Positions 6,032 to 7,990 of a stretch of 7,990 bases of DNA are shown here, in pieces; the first letter of the stretch is position 1, and every line of letters begins with the position of its first letter. The notes under the pieces are model-generated. The model saw nothing but the letters and a program-made list of their open reading frames with translations, was not told where the DNA came from and searched no databases. Source of the stretch: Polyangiaceae bacterium (lineage in GTDB: Bacteria; Myxococcota; Polyangia; Polyangiales; Polyangiaceae); NCBI GenBank assembly GCA_025936205.1, contig JAICTU010000429.1:1-7990 (forward strand), in the 5' to 3' direction. A program made the position numbers and the translations under genes.

Positions 6032-7147
6032 TCAGGCCAGTTTCTTGCTGAAACGGAGCGAGGCCAGGCTGACCAGCAGCACCAGCAGCCCGCCCAGCCA
6101 GATCAGCTCCGGCCACAGGTCGGCGAGGCCGACGTCCTTCAGGGCGATGCCGCGCACGATGCGCAGGAAGTGCGTGAGCGGCAGCGCCTGACCGATCCAT
6201 TGCGCGGGGCGCGGCATGGCCTCGAACGGGAACATGAAGCCGCTGAGCAGGATGTTGGGCAGCAGAAAAAAGAACGACATCTGCATCGCCTGCTGCTGCG
6301 TCTGCGCGACGGTGGAGAAGAACAAACCGAGCGCGAGGTTGGCGCAGATGAAGACCAGCGCCAGCCCGTACAGCATGGGCAGCGAGCCCAGGATCGGCAC
6401 GCCGAACACCAGGCGCCCCGCCAGCAGGATCACGCTCATCTGCACGTAGCCCAGGCTGACGTAGGGCACGATCTTGCCCACCATCAACTCCAATCGCTTC
6501 ACGGGCGAGACGATCAGCTGCTCCAGTGTGCCCCGCTCTCGCTCGCGGGCGATGGCCATGGCCGTGAGCATCACCATGGTCATGGTCAGGATGACGCCGA
6601 CCAGGCCCGGTACGACGTACACCGCCGTGCGCAGCTCCGGGTTGTACCAGATGGTGGGCTCGAGGGTGATCGGCTGCGCCGCCGTGGTGCCACTGCGGGC
6701 CAGCAACAGCTCCAGTGAGCGCGCCCCCACCAGGGACGCGGCGGTATTGGTGGCGCTGGCAACAATCTGCGGGTCCGATCCATCCACCACCAGCTGCAGC
6801 GTGCTCGGGCGGCCGCTCACGAGATCGGAGGCGTAGCGGCTGGGCACCACCAGCGCGGCTCGGGCCTGCCCTGCCGCGAGCGCGCGCGCGATCTCCTGAT
6901 AGCTGTCGACGTTTCCGACCAGGTCGTAGAAGCCGGTCGCCTCCAGCGAGCGCCCGAGGTCGCGCGACTGCGCGCTGCGGTCCTGATCGAAGATCAGCAG
7001 CGGAATGTGCCGCACGTCGGTGTTGATGGCGTACCCGAACAGCAAGAGCTGCAGCAGCGGCAGGGCGACCATCATGGCCAGCGTCAGGCGGTCGCGGCGC
7101 AGCTGGATCAGCTCCTTCCTGGCGATCACCAGCGCGCGCGCGAACAT
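6032..7147 (-). CDS. ABC-2 type exporter permease (YhhJ/YbhR-like)
   Basis: Encodes 371 residues, the normal size for this family. The layout is classic ABC-2: a cytoplasmic start with RKELIQLRRDR, a first transmembrane helix at about 21-41, a large extracytoplasmic domain at about 43-170 (contains LLIFDQDRSAQSRDL and SYQEIARALAAGQARAALVV), then five more helices at roughly 177-199, 226-249, 256-280, 288-308 and 345-364. The hallmark ERERGTLEQLIVSPV (202-216) follows the second helix, where it should contact the ATPase. The ATG at 7147 is one base after the ATPase stop, with GGGGAG a short distance upstream. It presumably dimerises in the inner membrane and exports drugs or other hydrophobic solutes. 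YbhFSR has two permeases; only one is visible here, so it may act as a homodimer. Confidence 0.93.
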   Translation of the reverse strand: MFARALVIARKELIQLRRDRLTLAMMVALPLLQLLLFGYAINTDVRHIPLLIFDQDRSAQSRDLGRSLEATGFYDLVGNVDSYQEIARALAAGQARAALVVPSRYASDLVSGRPSTLQLVVDGSDPQIVASATNTAASLVGARSLELLLARSGTTAAQPITLEPTIWYNPELRTAVYVVPGLVGVILTMTMVMLTAMAIARERERGTLEQLIVSPVKRLELMVGKIVPYVSLGYVQMSVILLAGRLVFGVPILGSLPMLYGLALVFICANLALGLFFSTVAQTQQQAMQMSFFFLLPNILLSGFMFPFEAMPRPAQWIGQALPLTHFLRIVRGIALKDVGLADLWPELIWLGGLLVLLVSLASLRFSKKLA

Positions 7148-7148
7148 G

Positions 7149-7990
7149 TCAGGCCGCTCCCCTCGCCGGCTCGGCGTGGGCTAGATCTTCGCGCACCATG
7201 GACACGAAGGCGTCTTCCACGGTCGGGCGCACCTCGTGCGCGTCCAGCGCTTGCTCCGGGCGGAGCTGCGATAGCTCGCGCACCACCTGCACGGGGTCGG
7301 CCTTTTGCCGGGTGCACACGCGCAGCAGATGGCCGTAGTGGGCGACCTCGTCGACGCGCGGATCGGCACGCAGCCGCGCCGCGAGCGCGCTCGCGTCCTC
7401 GACGCTGGCCTCGGCGGCGCGCAGGCCGCGGCGCAGCACCATCTCGCGGGGCGTGCCCGTGTCGAGCAGCTGGCCGCGGAAGATGAAGGTGATCTCGTGG
7501 CAGCGCTCCGCCTCGTCCATGTAGTGGGTGGTGACGACGATTGTCGTGCCTCGTGCCGAGAGGCGATGGATCTGCTCCCAGAACTCGCGGCGGCTCACCG
7601 GATCGACGCCGGCGGTGGGCTCGTCGAGAAATAGCAAGGGAGGCTCATGCACGGTGGCGCTGGCCAGCGCCACCCGCTGCTTCCAGCCGCCGGAGAGCGT
7701 GCCCGCCAGCTGCTTGCGGCGCGGCGCGAGCCCCGACGACTCCAGCACCTCCGCCAGGCGCGCGGCGCGGCGCTGGCTCGGCACGCCGTAGATGCCGGCG
7801 TAAAACTCCAGATTTTCCTCGACGCTCAGATCCTCGTACAGGCTGAAGCGCTGAGTCATGTAGCCGATGTTCTGCTTGATTTGCTCGGCCTGGCGCACGA
7901 TGTCGAAGCCCACCACCCGGCCCGAGCCGCCCGTGGGCGTGAGGATGCCGCACAGCATGCGGATGGTGGTCGACTTGCCGGCGCCGTTCG
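7149..7990 (-). CDS. ABC exporter ATP-binding protein (start lies beyond right edge)
   Basis: The frame is open through the right edge, so the N-terminus is missing; 279 residues are visible. They begin inside the Walker A loop (NGAGKSTT, visible residues 1-8). Then come the Q-loop region NIGYMTQRFSLYEDLSVEEN with Gln46, the signature TLSGGWKQRVALA (98-102 for LSGGW), Walker B LLFLDEPTAGVDP (118-130) and the H-loop VVTTHYMDEAERC with His155. All nucleotide-binding residues in view are intact. A C-terminal extension of about 100 residues ends in RPTVEDAFVSMV, as in CcmA/YbhF-type exporters. The ATG at 7956-7958 lies after Walker A and cannot be the real start. It powers the adjacent permease; about 25-40 N-terminal residues, or possibly an additional domain as in YbhF, lie outside the window. 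Confidence 0.95.
   Translation of the reverse strand, partial: NGAGKSTTIRMLCGILTPTGGSGRVVGFDIVRQAEQIKQNIGYMTQRFSLYEDLSVEENLEFYAGIYGVPSQRRAARLAEVLESSGLAPRRKQLAGTLSGGWKQRVALASATVHEPPLLFLDEPTAGVDPVSRREFWEQIHRLSARGTTIVVTTHYMDEAERCHEITFIFRGQLLDTGTPREMVLRRGLRAAEASVEDASALAARLRADPRVDEVAHYGHLLRVCTRQKADPVQVVRELSQLRPEQALDAHEVRPTVEDAFVSMVREDLAHAEPARGAA

Noticed and set aside
5160..6200. 346-residue minus-strand frame over TetR and the small protein
   Set aside because: It is another frame of the same strand; the TetR motifs lie in the competing frame, and this one is low-complexity.
4568..6718. 716-residue plus-strand open frame
   Set aside because: It runs antisense across the fusion enzyme, the small membrane protein, TetR and permease genes, all of which have clear motifs. 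Its Gln/His/Arg-rich composition is typical of the reverse complement of GC-rich coding DNA.

Overview
The window is a GC-rich bacterial segment in which every gene I can support lies on the minus strand. Several features suggest a myxobacterium (Myxococcota): GC-biased third positions that open long false antisense frames, an HNH endonuclease of a type I recall as frequent in myxobacterial genomes, and a secreted protein with the 'W.AP..CP' opening common in that group. This placement rests on recalled family patterns, not on a search.

Reading along the minus strand from the right edge, positions 7990 to 2580 look like one run of tightly packed genes. It begins with the ATPase of an ABC exporter (its start lies outside the window), then an ABC-2 permease 1 base later and a TetR-type regulator 6 bases after that. 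A 52-residue single-span membrane protein follows. Next is a 597-residue enzyme that joins an RlmD/RumA-type RNA m5U methyltransferase to an RluA-type pseudouridine synthase in one chain; its likely GTG start overlaps the stop of the small membrane protein. Last is an isocitrate lyase/PEP mutase-family enzyme with its own good ribosome binding site. The ATPase, permease and TetR protein make a self-contained drug or solute efflux cassette of the YbhF/YbhR type. The two RNA-modifying activities probably serve ribosome or tRNA maturation.

Positions 488 to 2579 are looser: a stand-alone HNH endonuclease gene sits between two gene-poor stretches of about 440 and 500 bases. These stretches carry three copies of a 22-base palindromic repeat, two identical (one on each side of the HNH gene) and one diverged. 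This resembles a small accessory insertion or a REP-like repeat family around a nuclease gene.

At the left edge (487 to 1) is the N-terminal part of a secreted or periplasmic protein with a clear signal peptide; its C-terminus is outside the window.

The most notable items are the methyltransferase-pseudouridine synthase fusion, which also has a His in place of the usual Arg in the HRLD motif, and the palindromic repeats around the HNH gene. No RNA genes, CRISPR arrays or recognisable insertion sequences were seen.
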